Below, piece by piece: positions 4,362-5,609 of a DNA stretch of 5,609 bases (its first letter is position 1; each line of letters starts with the position of its first letter). A program made the position numbers and the translations under genes. The notes beneath the pieces were generated by a model, which worked only from the letters and a program-made list of their open reading frames with translations, was not told where the DNA came from and did not search any database. Source of the DNA: Lachnospiraceae bacterium (GTDB lineage Bacteria > Bacillota > Clostridia > Lachnospirales > Lachnospiraceae); assembly GCA_004552595.1 (NCBI GenBank), contig SFNX01000109.1, forward strand, positions 1 to 5,609, in the 5' to 3' direction.

Positions 4362-5609
4362 TTATTGATTTGCTCTTCTGTCAAGCTCTTCCTGCATTTC
4401 ATCAAGGAATGCCTGAGGATTACATTCTTCATAAGCTGTCATATACTCAGCCCATGTCTTTTCAAAGTCGGAAGACATAACAACCTTTGGTAACCATTCG
4501 TGCTTTGTCTCGCCCATCTTTGTCCATGCTACTCCACCTTCTGTTTCAGTTGTCATTGAATTTGAGTATGAGTACATTGGGAACCAAGGACCATTCTCTT
4601 CTACAACTGAACCAATCATATCCGGATAACCGTGTGCACCGTATGCCTCGAAGCATTTAACCAATGGCTCATCCATATTAGATACGAATTCTGAATACTG
4701 CTCTGTTGGCTGCATTGCGTTCTTGCCATCTCTTGATGTTCCAAGCCACTGTGGCATGTATGAATAAGGACACATATGTGAAGCCTTATATGATTCTTCA
4801 GCACACTGTGCTCTCATTTCATCTGTTCTGTAGTATAATCCATCTTCGTCTACAAGATAGTCAACACCTTCAACGCCCCAGAATCTTAAATCATGAATTT
4901 CCTGATCCAGAATATCGTTAAGGAACTTAAATGCTCTGTCTGGATCTTCACAGCTTGTAGTAACTGCGATACCTGATGATGTATTAACTGTATCAGCATA
5001 TGTATGCCATCTGTTTTCCATACCCTTTTTAGCTGTAAGTCCAAGTGGAACATAGCTGCAGCCCTTCTCATCAAGACCTGTTGACTTGAATACGTCACGG
5101 ATTGTGTAGTTGAAATCCCAGTTCTGGTCACACATACCAAGTACGCAGCCTGTTGAAAGCTTTGCAATATACTCATCGTATGTCTGTGTAGCAAATTCAG
5201 GATCAACGATTCCCTTGTTGAACTCTTCGTTGAGCTTTCCAAAATACATCTTAGCTGTTGGAGTTGTATTGTAGTCAACGATTGTTGGTGTTCCTGAGCT
5301 TGTATCTACGATAACTGAACCATCGTTAGGATAACCATCAAGGAATTCAGGAGCATTCTCTAAGCAGAAATATCTCCAGTCTTCACAAAGGATTGTGTAA
5401 GGGATGATTGGTGTACCATCCTCAAGCTCCTTATGATTCTCATAATATCCCTCTAAGAGATCGAAATATTCGTCAAGAGTTTCAATCTTTGGATATCCAG
5501 CTTCTTCAAGAACCTTAGCCTGTACCCAGAATGCTTCGTCATTATGCCATGTAGCCTTTGACTCGCCATATGTGTTTGTGAATACGTTAGCCCAGTAAAT
5601 CTTACCATC
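4362..5609 (-). CDS. Extracellular solute-binding protein of sugar ABC transporter, 5' end outside window
   Basis: The C-terminal 415 residues of a substrate-binding protein of the LplA/SBP_bac_1 type. The frame is open to the right edge, so the start, signal peptide and lipobox are not visible. Full-length members are usually about 500-600 residues, so roughly 100-180 appear to be missing. Visible traits are FTNTYGESKATWHNDEAFWVQ near fragment residues 10-30, followed by LEEAGYPKIETLDEYFDLL, which is typical of this family (family pattern: l..aG..k.P.T.dEy...L). The fragment is rich in Trp and Tyr, as expected for a sugar-binding cleft, and a later stretch near residues 181-228 (TAKKGMENRWH to FKFLNDIL) includes the usual hinge-region pattern. 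It would sit outside the membrane, capture the sugar and deliver it to the two permeases encoded downstream. Substrate identity is unknown. Confidence 0.92.
   Translation of the reverse strand, partial: DGKIYWANVFTNTYGESKATWHNDEAFWVQAKVLEEAGYPKIETLDEYFDLLEGYYENHKELEDGTPIIPYTILCEDWRYFCLENAPEFLDGYPNDGSVIVDTSSGTPTIVDYNTTPTAKMYFGKLNEEFNKGIVDPEFATQTYDEYIAKLSTGCVLGMCDQNWDFNYTIRDVFKSTGLDEKGCSYVPLGLTAKKGMENRWHTYADTVNTSSGIAVTTSCEDPDRAFKFLNDILDQEIHDLRFWGVEGVDYLVDEDGLYYRTDEMRAQCAEESYKASHMCPYSYMPQWLGTSRDGKNAMQPTEQYSEFVSNMDEPLVKCFEAYGAHGYPDMIGSVVEENGPWFPMYSYSNSMTTETEGGVAWTKMGETKHEWLPKVVMSSDFEKTWAEYMTAYEECNPQAFLDEMQEELDRRANQ

Noticed and set aside
4362..5249. Binding protein starting at the ATG at 5249 as a complete 295-residue gene
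   Set aside because: The same frame stays open to the right edge and the extra 120 residues read as normal binding-protein sequence; 5249 is an internal Met.
4886..5278. Minus-strand open frame of 130 codons in another frame within the binding-protein gene
   Set aside because: Gln/Leu/Ser-rich out-of-frame shadow of the binding protein, with no ribosome binding site or family features.

Overview
All supported genes lie on the minus strand, so the window reads biologically from right to left. AT-rich coding, strong AGGAGG-type ribosome binding sites, an LplABC/YesLOPQ-like sugar transporter set and a flagellar cap-like gene point to a motile, carbohydrate-using anaerobic Firmicute, most likely of the Lachnospiraceae (Roseburia/Butyrivibrio type). 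That placement is inference from gene content and protein style; no rRNA or other marker is present.

Right part (1114-5609): one tightly packed unit. In transcription order it holds the C-terminal 415 residues of an extracellular solute-binding protein (5' end outside the window), a long intergenic stem-loop, an LplB-type permease, an LplC/YtcP-type permease, a DUF624/YesL-family membrane protein and a thymidine kinase. After the stem-loop the gaps are 11, 12 and 0 nt. Ribosome binding sites overlap the preceding stop codon or sit inside the preceding gene, which implies co-transcription and translational coupling. Binding protein and permeases would import an oligosaccharide. No ATPase is encoded here, as is usual for this subfamily, which borrows a shared MsmX/MsmK-type ATPase. 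Thymidine kinase has no obvious functional link and appears to be a passenger at the end of the unit.

Left part (1-1113): a good sigma-A-type promoter (TTGACA, 17 bp, TATATT) lies just after the thymidine kinase stop. It precedes a roughly 140-nt structured leader and a gene running off the left edge whose first 305 residues resemble the flagellar filament cap protein FliD (HAP2), with an unusual N-terminus. The leader has two tandem stem-loops. The first presents ACAAGGATG with GGA in the hairpin loop, a close match to the CsrA RNA-binding consensus, and the ribosome binding site contains two more GGA motifs. This suggests CsrA control of the gene and is the most interesting signal in the window.

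I found no mobile element, CRISPR array, tRNA or rRNA, and nothing that supports a wholly new system. The best leads are the putative CsrA-controlled leader, the divergent FliD N-terminus and the strong hairpin between the binding-protein and permease genes.
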